Source: Aldehydirespirator sp965204875
GTDB taxonomy: Bacteria > Actinomycetota > Acidimicrobiia > Acidimicrobiales > Aldehydirespiratoraceae
Length of the DNA stretch: 64,000 bases
Assembly (NCBI GenBank): GCA_965204875.1
Contig: OZ242020.1
Location: 1,488,001 to 1,552,000 of the forward strand
Direction of reading: 5' to 3'
In this document: piece by piece, positions 21,601-28,550 of the stretch
Layout: the number at the start of each line of letters is the position of its first letter
Position numbering within the stretch: position 1 is the first letter of the stretch
Notes under the pieces: model-generated
What the model was told of the DNA's origin: nothing
Database searches by the model: none
The model's input: only the letters and a program-made list of their open reading frames with translations
Position numbers and translations under genes: made by a program

Positions 21601-21669
21601 GCCTGGGCCAACGCCTCAGGCTTCGACGACGACATAATGGCAGGCATCGTCCGCTTCACCGAGCCCTGA
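18625..21669 (+). CDS. Secreted SLH-domain surface protein with three Ig-like modules and Thr-run linkers
   Basis: 1014 residues from ATG 18625; the frame is open to 18475 but the signal peptide (RRRGGGKPGLLWCVLLVVGLVGGVVVAAPVGAAP) starts here. Three S-layer-homology repeats follow: YYGITRGRTDERFDAGSEVTRSQMALFL; ARNGILAGSGMLFRPGASITRAEMAVAL; AFELGITTGSAAGASLFSPGGAVLRKNMASFI. After a beta domain with GGCNAIVRSVNRTSTKCVIDARD come three related modules (ASFTVMSDGAKTDKA; LKFTATNNAVQATKA; TAFTVKSVGAETNKT) joined by Thr runs. It probably binds the cell wall and forms surface structures. Confidence 0.85.
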   Translation: MGVAGRRRGGGKPGLLWCVLLVVGLVGGVVVAAPVGAAPVGSSSGAEADVLPVFSACVGDATRDAGFVDVEGLVAEDAINCLAYYGITRGRTDERFDAGSEVTRSQMALFLYRAAGVAGVDLAGGSGAADFADVAGLDGERRNAIVALARNGILAGSGMLFRPGASITRAEMAVALVGFLRHASPGLFHQDGAMAGGLVLGSGGTLDHFVDARGLPGGVDAAISYAFELGITTGSAAGASLFSPGGAVLRKNMASFITRTLAHTGVRPAGVSAQADGNRVVVSVRDAVFAPVPGALVDGFFVDAQRRYRAFDLRGGCNAIVRSVNRTSTKCVIDARDPVTGADGDVTLDELTTATIGRGVTVWVWTGNRGERYSEDVDAFELKIAGKADAVTAPAATAVAPAAASVSGSTTTTTTTPTATATTTTTTVPPAATTAALATTTTTTAPATTTTTTMPVTTTTAATTTTTSTTTTTTVALAGEAAASFTVMSDGAKTDKALAAANSFVEAEFGDKVSIVVQLKDADGANTAVGTDGTSAASFDIWYTAATGHVTSMARGNARAGVASWGSGGGSYIQNSWGNKAYSTGNNGKFRVPLEMADHNTGASGSKGSRAYVLRAWTNAPGATTSYTTTAVKYGIVRYTESSGTTTTTTTTTTTTTTTTVPASAESLKFTATNNAVQATKATDANGVTYYAMKFGDWSEFTVQLQHTDESDNNKVKDTVVGRDGTNPMVFQVRVQRTVGGQVTHFGQIGSTPLALNPLRAIFCGGLGNNCPSETRPSDFELETNAQGRNSFVLAAPADPNTSTSGDTATLVAFVVEEVNGPVSSSQPNKRLHLFYIKITEGARITSGNAPTTTTVPSGNAATAFTVKSVGAETNKTFPITMPGTTFVRASFGDPVGIKIQLQDSNGNPTTRGTSAGPVQFDIIRYYVADELRSVGANDALLWVGNAPAGTVHSVGHEEYTDADGSATVGLEFEDPDTTNTGTKRSIGFVVEAWANASGFDDDIMAGIVRFTEP
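19849..20046 (+). repeat. ACN-triplet repeat encoding a poly-threonine linker
   Basis: A degenerate act/acc/acg triplet run encodes several blocks of 5-7 Thr broken by VPPAAT, APAT and MPVT. A second, purer run of about 16 Thr codons lies at about 20556-20601. Such linkers are likely O-glycosylated stalks between domains. Confidence 0.85.
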
Positions 21670-21981
21670 ACCCTGCTGGACGCGGCTTGAGACCCTCCGA
21701 AGGCTCGGAGCTGCCCGCCGTCTCAGCCTTGCCCCCCTTCCGGGGCGGCTCCGGTTGGCTACGGGGCGGCCCACGCCCAGGGGGAGCGGGCCATGCTGCG
21801 TGTCTCGATCTCTTGGTATGCTATTCGGCATGATATCGAGACATATCGCGGCTCCTCCTCGCCCGAGGACGATGAACGAAGTCCGCGCCTGGGTCGAGCA
21901 GATGCGGGGTGCGGCGAGCGCTCGGCACACGCTCTAGAGTGACGTGGCGTTGAGCGCTCAAGCCAGATGGAGGTGCCGCCG
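21670..21981. other. Intergenic stretch without a supported gene
   Basis: Between the surface protein and the amidohydrolase no reading frame resembles a known family. A TAGAGT box at about 21935 is a possible promoter for the downstream genes. No clear terminator hairpin was identified. Confidence 0.4.
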
Positions 21982-23274
21982 ATGAGTCTCGCGAGCCCGA
22001 CCGACGGTGTGGACACCTCGAACGCGCCCTATGTGATCGTGTCGAGCGACACGCATGCCGGGCTGCAGTGCGAGGAGTACCGCCCGTACCTCGATCCCGC
22101 CCTGCACGCAGAGTTCGACGTCTACGTGGCCGAGCGGCACGAGCACCGCCGGGTTCAGGAGGAGGTCAACGCCGAGTTCCTGGCCGAGTGGGAGGGCGAC
22201 AACGCCGAGGGGCTGCGGGGCGCCTACGACCCGGAGGTGCGCGACAAGGAGCTTGACGCCGACGGCATCGCCGGCGAGGTGATCTTCGCCGACGGCGACG
22301 CCGTGACCGGCCAGGAGTCGCCGCCGTTCGGTGCGGGCCTCGCCGCAGGACAGATCACCGACCCGCGGCTGGCCTTCGGCGGGGCCAGGGCGCACAACCG
22401 CTGGCTGGTGGACTTCTGCGCGACCAACCCGCCGCGGCGTGCCGGGGTCGGCCTCGTGCCGCTCACCCACTCGGTGGACGAGGCCGTGGCCGAGATCGAG
22501 TGGCTGGCCGGCAAGCCTGGCATCGCCGGGATCATGATCCCCACCATGTGGCACGGCTTCGCTCCCTACGGGTCGGATCACTACGACCGGGTCTGGGCCG
22601 CCTGTGCCGAGACGGGCCTGGTCGTGCACACGCACTCCGGGGAGGCCGACTTCGACAGCTACGGCGACAACGTCGCCATGTACGTCTCCGAAGTGCCGTT
22701 CTGGACCCACCGAGCGCTGTGGCAGCTGCTGTTCTCGGGAAAGTTCGACAGGTTCGAGGGCCTGCGCTACGCGGTGGTCGAGTGCGGCTCCTACTGGATC
22801 GGCGACATCCTCTGGAAGGCCGATGTCAACTTCGGCGCCAGCAACAAGATCAAGAAGTTGGGCTCGCGCATGAAGGGCCTGATCTCGCGCCTGCCCTCGG
22901 AGTACTTCGGCACCAACGTGTTCATCGGCGCTTCCACCATGAGCCGCGAGGAGATCCGCCGCCGCCATGTCAACGGCATCGACGCCTTGATGTGGGGCAC
23001 CGACTATCCCCATCCCGAGGGTTCGTGGCCGCACACGGCGCGGCGGCTCCAGAGCGACTTCCGCGATGTGTCCATCGAGGACACCCGCCGGCTGCTGGGA
23101 CTCAACGCGGTGGACTGCTACAACCTCGACCTGCCGTCGCTCACCGAGATCGCGCAGCGTGTCGGCCCCACCCCCGAGCGGCTCAACCAGGATCCCGGCT
23201 TGCGCACCCCGCCCGGCGCCAAGCGCACGGCGCGCTGGTGGATAGACGAGTACGGCTGCGAGCTGCAGTACTGA
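21982..23274 (+). CDS. Amidohydrolase-family metalloenzyme (COG2159, ACMSD-like)
   Basis: 430 residues from ATG 21982, chosen because GGAGG lies 7 bases upstream (ATG 21967 is less likely). It begins IVSSDTHAGLQ, the D-x-H metal motif. Later come GLVVHTHSG, IVECGSYW-like VVECGSYWIGDILW, and the final WGTDYPHPEGSWPH with the metal Asp. The fold is the TIM-barrel of decarboxylating or hydrolytic enzymes such as ACMSD. The substrate is unknown. The Ddn-like gene follows after two bases and the sox operon is next. Confidence 0.85.
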   Translation: MSLASPTDGVDTSNAPYVIVSSDTHAGLQCEEYRPYLDPALHAEFDVYVAERHEHRRVQEEVNAEFLAEWEGDNAEGLRGAYDPEVRDKELDADGIAGEVIFADGDAVTGQESPPFGAGLAAGQITDPRLAFGGARAHNRWLVDFCATNPPRRAGVGLVPLTHSVDEAVAEIEWLAGKPGIAGIMIPTMWHGFAPYGSDHYDRVWAACAETGLVVHTHSGEADFDSYGDNVAMYVSEVPFWTHRALWQLLFSGKFDRFEGLRYAVVECGSYWIGDILWKADVNFGASNKIKKLGSRMKGLISRLPSEYFGTNVFIGASTMSREEIRRRHVNGIDALMWGTDYPHPEGSWPHTARRLQSDFRDVSIEDTRRLLGLNAVDCYNLDLPSLTEIAQRVGPTPERLNQDPGLRTPPGAKRTARWWIDEYGCELQY

Positions 23275-23276
23275 AG

Positions 23277-23702
23277 ATGGAGGGCGCCGCGTACGAGCCG
23301 AGTCCCTGGAGGATGGTGGCCGACCATGTCGAGCGCTATCTCGCGACCGGCGGCGTCGACGGCGCCGAGTGGGAGGGCGCCGTGTGCGTCATCCTCACCA
23401 CGATGGGGCGCAAGACCGGCCGCCTGCGACGCACACCGCTGGTCCGGGTCGCCGACGGCGAGCGGTACCTGCTCGTCGCCTCGATGGGCGGCGCGCCGCG
23501 GCATCCGGCGTGGTATCTGAACCTGCTCGCCAATCCCGAGGTGACCGTGCAGGACAGGGGTGAGGTGCACCGCCTCACCGCCCGCACGGCCACTCCCGCG
23601 GAGAGGGCCGAGCTGTGGCCGCTGGCCGTGGCCGAATGGCCCGACTACGACGACTACCAGTCCCGCACCGAGCGCACCATCCCACTCGTCATCTGCGAGT
23701 AG
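23277..23702 (+). CDS. Ddn/F420-type deazaflavin-dependent nitroreductase-family protein
   Basis: 141 residues. Split-barrel protein with the family pattern VCVILTTMGRKTGRLRRTPLV, YLLVASMGGAPRHPAWYLNLLANPEVTVQ and EWPDYDDYQSRTERTIPLVIC. Homologues bind F420 (or related flavins) and reduce quinones or nitro compounds; the F420 link supports an actinobacterial host. It starts 2 bases after the amidohydrolase stop, so the two are cotranscribed. Physiological substrate unknown. Confidence 0.85.
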   Translation: MEGAAYEPSPWRMVADHVERYLATGGVDGAEWEGAVCVILTTMGRKTGRLRRTPLVRVADGERYLLVASMGGAPRHPAWYLNLLANPEVTVQDRGEVHRLTARTATPAERAELWPLAVAEWPDYDDYQSRTERTIPLVICE

Positions 23703-23731
23703 CTTGACTTCTGACCGCTCGGTTTGGTGCG

Positions 23732-23737
23732 TAGAGT
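23732..23737 (+). promoter_or_regulatory. Candidate -10 box for a leaderless sox operon transcript
   Basis: TAGAGT ends 8 bases before the soxB ATG (23746). There is no Shine-Dalgarno before that ATG. A TTGACT is present at 23704 but 22 bases away, longer than ideal. Confidence 0.4.
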
Positions 23738-23745
23738 GGCGCGCC

Positions 23746-25056
23746 ATGGCTTGGTCTCGCCCGCGGCTGCGGCGCCGCCCGCCGAGGTACTCGGCCGCTG
23801 CTCTCGCCTGGCGGGGCCTGCGGGGCGGCGATTGGCCGCGGGTCTGGCGCGATGTCGCGCTGAAGCGCTCCTATGACGCCGTGATCATCGGCGGCGGGGT
23901 GCACGGGCTGGCCACCGCCTACTACCTGGCCCGCAACCACGGGATCACAGACGTGGCCGTGCTCGACAAGGCCTACCTGGGCAGCGGCGGCTCGGGCCGC
24001 AACACGGCCATCGTGCGCGCCAACTACCTGACGCCCGCGGGCGTGGCCTTCTATGACCGCTCCCTGGAGCTCTACAACTCGATGGCCGCAGACCTGAACA
24101 TCAACGTCATGTTCAGCGAGCGCGGCCACCTGACCCTGGCCCACACCGACAGCGCCCTGCGCACCATGCACTGGCGGGCCGAGGTCAACAAGCTCCAGGG
24201 CGTCGACTCCAGTGTGATCGGCCCCGACGAGGTCAAGAGGGCGGCGCCGAGCCTCGACACCTCCGACCGTCCCCGGTATCCGATTTTGGGGGCGCTCTAC
24301 CATCCGCCCGGCGGGATCGTGCGCCACGACGCGGTGGTGTGGGGCTATGCCCGCGCCGCCGACCACATGGGCGTGGAGATGCACCAGCAGACCGAGGTGC
24401 TCGACATCGTCTGCTCCGGCGGCTCCGGCCCCGACGGCAAGGGCCCCGGCGGGCGCGTCACCGGCGTGCGCACCAACCGGGGTGACATATCCGCTCCCGT
24501 CGTCGTCAACTGCACCGCCGGCTGGGCCTCGCTGATCTCGGCCATGGCCGGCGTGCGCCTGCCCATCACCACCCATCCCCTGCAGGCCGCGGTGACCGAG
24601 CCGGTCAAGGTGTTCCTGCCGACGGTGGTCGTGTCGGGGTCGCTTCACGTCTACGTCAGCCAGACCGACCGCGGCGAGCTTGTCTTCGGAGCCGCCGTCG
24701 ATCCGGTGGCGACGTACTCGGTGCGGGGCTCCCTGGAGTTCACCGAGGAGCTCGCCGGCCACGTGATCGAGCTGATGCCGGGCGTGTCGCGCATGAGGCT
24801 GCTGCGCCAGTGGTCGGGGCTGTGCGACATGACCCCCGACTACTCGCCGGTCATGGGGTTCACGCCGGTGGAGGGGTTCCTGGTCGATGTGGGCTGGGGC
24901 ACCTACGGCTTCAAGGCGGGCCCGGTCTCGGGCGAGCAGATGGCCGAGGCTGTCGCCTCGGGCCGGACGCCGCAGCTGATCGAGGCCTTCGCGCTGAGCC
25001 GCTTCGACACCGGCGTGCTGGTCGGTGAGAAGGGCGCCGCGGCGGTGGGGCACTGA
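23746..25056 (+). CDS. soxB: Sarcosine oxidase subunit beta (FAD-dependent)
   Basis: 436 residues. A basic N-terminal extension of about 40 residues precedes the Rossmann motif YDAVIIGGGVHGLATAYYLA. SGGSGRNTAIVRANYLTPAGVAFYD carries the covalent-flavin region of heterotetrameric sarcosine oxidases. The C-terminus has MTPDYSPVMGFTPVEGFLVDVGWGTYGFKAGPVSGEQMAE. It oxidises sarcosine, giving glycine with SoxA transferring the one-carbon unit to tetrahydrofolate. The same fold serves N-methylglutamate dehydrogenase (MgdA), so the substrate is not certain. The stop forms TGATG with the next micro-ORF. Confidence 0.88.
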   Translation: MAWSRPRLRRRPPRYSAAALAWRGLRGGDWPRVWRDVALKRSYDAVIIGGGVHGLATAYYLARNHGITDVAVLDKAYLGSGGSGRNTAIVRANYLTPAGVAFYDRSLELYNSMAADLNINVMFSERGHLTLAHTDSALRTMHWRAEVNKLQGVDSSVIGPDEVKRAAPSLDTSDRPRYPILGALYHPPGGIVRHDAVVWGYARAADHMGVEMHQQTEVLDIVCSGGSGPDGKGPGGRVTGVRTNRGDISAPVVVNCTAGWASLISAMAGVRLPITTHPLQAAVTEPVKVFLPTVVVSGSLHVYVSQTDRGELVFGAAVDPVATYSVRGSLEFTEELAGHVIELMPGVSRMRLLRQWSGLCDMTPDYSPVMGFTPVEGFLVDVGWGTYGFKAGPVSGEQMAEAVASGRTPQLIEAFALSRFDTGVLVGEKGAAAVGH

Positions 25057-25181
25057 TGGCGGTGTGCGATGCGATGCTGCGGCGGAGGGGAGTCCTGATG
25101 CTGGTCGTGCCCTGCCTCAACTTGATGTGCCATGCCCGTGCCGGACTCGAAGGGGAGTCCTGATGCTGGTCGTGCCCTGCC
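25056..25181 (+). repeat. 31-bp direct repeat of the soxD start and a coupled 35-codon micro-ORF
   Basis: aggggagtcctgatgctggt and the following bases occur at 25086-25116 and 25151-25181, 65 bp apart. The first copy contains a full soxD-like start (MLVVPC). In that frame ATG 25056, overlapping the soxB stop, reads 35 codons and stops at TGA 25161-25163, which overlaps the real soxD ATG (25163). The junction is thus soxB-TGATG-micro-ORF-TGATG-soxD. Confidence 0.85.
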
Positions 25182-25435
25182 CCAACTGCGGGCCGCGCAA
25201 CTCGGCGGACCTGCGCTACGGCGGCGAGTCCCATGCCCGCCCCGACCCTTCAGCGGCCAGCCCTTCGCAGTGGCGGGCATACCTCTACCTGCGCGACAAC
25301 CCCGCAGGCTGGATGCGCGAGACGTGGTACTGCCGATCCGGCTGCCGGCGCTGGTTCACCCTCGAGCGCAACACGGCCACCAACGAGTTCCGCGACCCAC
25401 CCCAGCCCGGCGACAAGCGCGGCGGCAAGGCGTGA
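25163..25435 (+). CDS. soxD: Sarcosine oxidase subunit delta (zinc-binding)
   Basis: 90 residues, normal size. MLVVPCPNCGPRNSADLRYGGE carries the first Cys pair, and WYCRSGCRRWFTLERNTATNEF is the family C-terminal signature; the Cys ligands hold zinc. Essential small subunit of the heterotetramer. The stop is GCGTGA, which overlaps a GTG starting a chain of three micro-ORFs to soxA. Confidence 0.9.
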   Translation: MLVVPCPNCGPRNSADLRYGGESHARPDPSAASPSQWRAYLYLRDNPAGWMRETWYCRSGCRRWFTLERNTATNEFRDPPQPGDKRGGKA

Positions 25436-25546
25436 ACGCGAAGCGCGTAAGATGCGAGGTTCCGGCGTGACTCTTGGATGCGCGGATGCGGGGTGCAAGG
25501 CGTGACCGCGATGTTGTTGGCCTGTGCGGGGGGATCGCCGGCATGA
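25432..25546 (+). repeat. Diverged 35-bp tandem repeats forming three overlapping micro-ORFs between soxD and soxA
   Basis: GTG codons at 25432, 25467 and 25502 are spaced exactly 35 bp. They open frames of 12, 12 and 14 residues (MNAKRVRCEVPA, MTLGCADAGCKA, MTAMLLACAGGSPA). Each stop is GCGTGA or GCATGA and overlaps the next start, and the last overlaps the soxA ATG (25543). soxD itself ends in the same aaggcgtga. The units look like repeated copies of the soxD-end/soxA-start junction. Confidence 0.7.
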
Positions 25547-28392
25547 CCATGAGCCGGTTGAGCGCGCAGGCAGGCGAGGTGCTGGATCGCTCCAGGAGGC
25601 TGCGGTTCCGCTGGAACGGCAAGCGCTTCAGCGGGTTCGAGGGCGACACCATCGCCTCGGCGCTCGCTGCCGCCGGCGAGCGGGTGTTCTCGCGCTCGAT
25701 GAAGTACCACCGGCCCCGCGGGATCCTCACCGCCGACTACTGGGATCCCAACCTCATGGTGCAGGTCGGCGACGACCCCAACGTGCGGGCCGGGCACCGC
25801 CGGCTGGAGGCGGCGATGGACGTGCGCGCCCAGAACGTGTGGCCGTCGCTGCGCTTCGACGTGAAGTCGGCCAACGGGCTGGTGGGCCGCTTCCTGACGG
25901 CCGGCTTCTACTACAAGACCTTCATGCGGCCCCAGCGCCTGTGGCCCGCCTACGAGCGGGTTCTGGCCACCTTCGCGCCGGGCGGCAAGATCGACCTCGA
26001 CACCCCGCACCGCTACCACGACAAGCGCTACACGCACCCCGATGTGGTGGTGGCCGGCGCAGGCCCGGCCGGGATCGAGGCCGCGCTGGCGGCCGCGGAG
26101 GCCGGTGCGAGCGTCCTGCTGGTCGAGCACGAGGATGCGACGGGCGGGCACCTGCGCTACAGCAGCCGCGCCGGCGACCGGGACGCCCTCGCGGAGCTGC
26201 GCGCCGCGCTGGCAGCCTCCGACGTCGAAGTGCTGACGGACTCCACCGTCACCGGCCGCTACGAGGACAACTGGCTCGGCATCGTGCAGCGCAGCCATCC
26301 ACTGGCGGTCGAGCGGCTCATCAAGGCGAGGGCCAAGGTGCTGGTGGTGGCGCCGGGGCTGATCGAGCGGCCCTACGTGTTCGCGGGCAACGACCGCCCC
26401 GGCGCGATCACCTCGGGGGCGGCGCGGCGCCTGATCAACCTCTGGGGCGTCAAGCCCGGCGAGCGGGCGGTCGTCTTCAGCGCCAACCCCGAGGGCGACG
26501 CGGCGCGCCGCGACCTCGAGCGTGCCGGCGTCGAGATCGCAGCCGTGCTCGACGCCCGGCAGGGGCACAACGTCAGCTCCGCGCAAGGCTCCTCGCGGGG
26601 ACTCGAGGCCGTGACCGCGGGCGGCTCGCGCATCAAGGCCGACCTGCTCGTCGTGGCCGCGGGCTGGACGGCGCCCACCTCGCTGCTCAACATGGCCGGC
26701 GACCGGCCCGAGTACGACCCCGCCGCCGCCCGGTTCTTCCCGGCGGACCCGCCCGGCAACGTGCTGGCCACGGGGGGCATCGCCGGCGACGGCAGCCTCG
26801 ACGAGCTGCGCTCCCACGGCGCGGCCACCGGGCGGCTCGCCGCCCAACGTTCTGCGGCCGTCGCTCACCGCTACCAGGCTCGCACCGCCCGTGCCCGCCC
26901 GCCCGCGGGATCCGAGCCTGCCTGGGCGCCCGACGAGCGCGAGCCCCTGCGGCGGGATAACCACCCCGCCCTGCACCGCTCCGACACCCACGGCATGGTC
27001 GACCTCTCCGAGGACGTCGGCTCCAAGGACCTGATCGCCGCCGCACGGGAGGGCTACGACTCCGTAGAGCTCGCCAAGCGCTATACCACGGCCACCATGG
27101 GGCCGTCGCAGGGCAAGCTCGAGACCGTCAACACCGTCGCCGTGATAGCCGAGGCCCGCGGCGAGACCATCGGCGAGGTCGGCACCACGGTCTGGCGCCC
27201 GCCCTACGCACCGATCACGCTGGGTGCTCTGGCGGGCCGGGTGTTCGAGCCGGTGCGGGTGTCGTCGATCCAGCCGTGGCACGAGGCCAACGGCGTCCAC
27301 ACGATCCTCGCCGGCCAGTGGATGCGGCCCGACCACTACGGCGATCCCGCTGCGGAGGTGCGCAACGTCCGCACGCGTGTCGGGCTCATCGACGTCACGC
27401 CGCTGGGCAAGCTCGACCTGCGGGGCCCGGACGTACCGAAGCTGCTCAACCTGCTCTACACCAACAAGTGGTCGAAGCTCGCCGTGGGCAGGGTGCGCTA
27501 CGGGATGATGTGCGCCGAGGACGGCGTGGTGCTCGACGACGGCGTCACCGGGCGCCTGGGTGCCGAGCACTACCTGATGACCACGACCAGCTCCGGCGCC
27601 GGGGGCGTGTGGGAGTGGATCGAGAACTGGCTGCAGACCGAGCGGCCCGGCTGGCGGGTGCATGTGACCCCGGTCACCACCGCATACACCAGCATCAACG
27701 TGGCAGGGCCGGCATCGCGCCGGCTGGTGGGCCGGGTCGCCTCAGACGTAGACCTGCGGCCCGAGGCATTCGCCTACATGGAGGTGCGCACGGCGACCGT
27801 CGCGGGGGTGCCCGGCTGCTTCATGTGGCGCATCGGCTTCACGGGCGAACTGTCCTACGAGCTGCACGTCCCCGCCGGTCACGGCCTGCACGTGTGGGAG
27901 GCGCTCATGGACGCGGGCCGTGACCTCGGCGCCGGCCCCTTCGGTCTCGAGGCGCAGCGCATCATGCGTCTGGAGAAGGGCCATTTCATCGTCGGTCAGG
28001 ACACCGACGGGCTGACGCTGGCGCCGAGCACGGGCCTGGGCTCGCTGATCAAGCTCGACAAGGACGACTTCGCAGGCAGGCCCGAGTTGGGCTGGGCAGC
28101 CGAGCGCAAGCTGCCGCAGATCGTCGCCATACAGCCGGACGACCCGGCAGTGGTTCCCCAGGAGGCCTGCCAGATCGTGCGCGGCGACACGAACGAGATC
28201 CTGGGCCGCATCACCTCGTCGCGGATGTCGCCCACCCTGGGCCGGTCGATCTGTCTCGGCCAGGTCGAGCCGGAACTGGCCGCCGCCGGCACCAGGGTCA
28301 CGGTGCTGCTCGTCTCCGGCGAGCGCATCGGCGCCACCGTGATCGACGGCCACGCCCACTTCGACCCGGCAGGGGAGCGACTCCGTGGTTGA
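25543..28392 (+). CDS. soxA: Sarcosine oxidase subunit alpha (tetrahydrofolate-dependent)
   Basis: 949 residues. The N-terminal ferredoxin-like 2Fe-2S-fold domain (RFRWNGKRFSGFEGDTIASALAAAG; SMKYHRPRGILT) is followed by an NAD-binding domain (DVVVAGAGPAGIEAALAAAEAGASVLLVE). Then comes a C-terminal aminomethyltransferase/GcvT domain (from about residue 560; EVRNVRTRVGLIDVTPLGKLDLRGPDVPKLL; GFTGELSYELHVP; GPFGLEAQRIMRLEKGH). It delivers the oxidised methyl group to tetrahydrofolate. ATG 25543 overlaps the preceding micro-ORF stop and has GGGGGA upstream. The end LRG-stop lies in GTGGTTGA. Confidence 0.9.
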   Translation: MTMSRLSAQAGEVLDRSRRLRFRWNGKRFSGFEGDTIASALAAAGERVFSRSMKYHRPRGILTADYWDPNLMVQVGDDPNVRAGHRRLEAAMDVRAQNVWPSLRFDVKSANGLVGRFLTAGFYYKTFMRPQRLWPAYERVLATFAPGGKIDLDTPHRYHDKRYTHPDVVVAGAGPAGIEAALAAAEAGASVLLVEHEDATGGHLRYSSRAGDRDALAELRAALAASDVEVLTDSTVTGRYEDNWLGIVQRSHPLAVERLIKARAKVLVVAPGLIERPYVFAGNDRPGAITSGAARRLINLWGVKPGERAVVFSANPEGDAARRDLERAGVEIAAVLDARQGHNVSSAQGSSRGLEAVTAGGSRIKADLLVVAAGWTAPTSLLNMAGDRPEYDPAAARFFPADPPGNVLATGGIAGDGSLDELRSHGAATGRLAAQRSAAVAHRYQARTARARPPAGSEPAWAPDEREPLRRDNHPALHRSDTHGMVDLSEDVGSKDLIAAAREGYDSVELAKRYTTATMGPSQGKLETVNTVAVIAEARGETIGEVGTTVWRPPYAPITLGALAGRVFEPVRVSSIQPWHEANGVHTILAGQWMRPDHYGDPAAEVRNVRTRVGLIDVTPLGKLDLRGPDVPKLLNLLYTNKWSKLAVGRVRYGMMCAEDGVVLDDGVTGRLGAEHYLMTTTSSGAGGVWEWIENWLQTERPGWRVHVTPVTTAYTSINVAGPASRRLVGRVASDVDLRPEAFAYMEVRTATVAGVPGCFMWRIGFTGELSYELHVPAGHGLHVWEALMDAGRDLGAGPFGLEAQRIMRLEKGHFIVGQDTDGLTLAPSTGLGSLIKLDKDDFAGRPELGWAAERKLPQIVAIQPDDPAVVPQEACQIVRGDTNEILGRITSSRMSPTLGRSICLGQVEPELAAAGTRVTVLLVSGERIGATVIDGHAHFDPAGERLRG

Positions 28393-28550
28393 CGTCTTGC
28401 GGTCCGGGTGTGTGGGGTGCCCGCTCTTCGGGAGTCTCTGTCGCGATCTGGGGGAGCGGCGCGGTGCCTGAGGGCTTGCGTTTCGGGTGCGTGGAGTGTC
28501 TCCTCTTCGGGAGGCTCCGCGATGGTCATGGGGAGCGGCCCGGTGGTTGA
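28385..28550 (+). repeat. Two 79-bp tandem units encoding paralogous 28-residue Cys-containing peptides
   Basis: GTG 28385 (inside the last codons of soxA) opens a 28-residue frame beginning MVDVLRSGCVGCPLFGSL. Its stop overlaps GTG 28464, whose 28-residue frame begins MPEGLRFGCVECLLFGRL. That stop (28548-28550) lies in GTGGTTGA, where GTG 28543 is in the soxG frame (MVDVLKFES). Both units contain CTC-TTCG-GGAG, a stable tetraloop hairpin. The similarity shows duplication of the soxA/soxG junction; peptide expression is unknown. Confidence 0.75.

Noticed and set aside
21755..21937. 60-codon frame before the amidohydrolase
   Set aside because: No recognisable motif, no ribosome site; composition not clearly coding.
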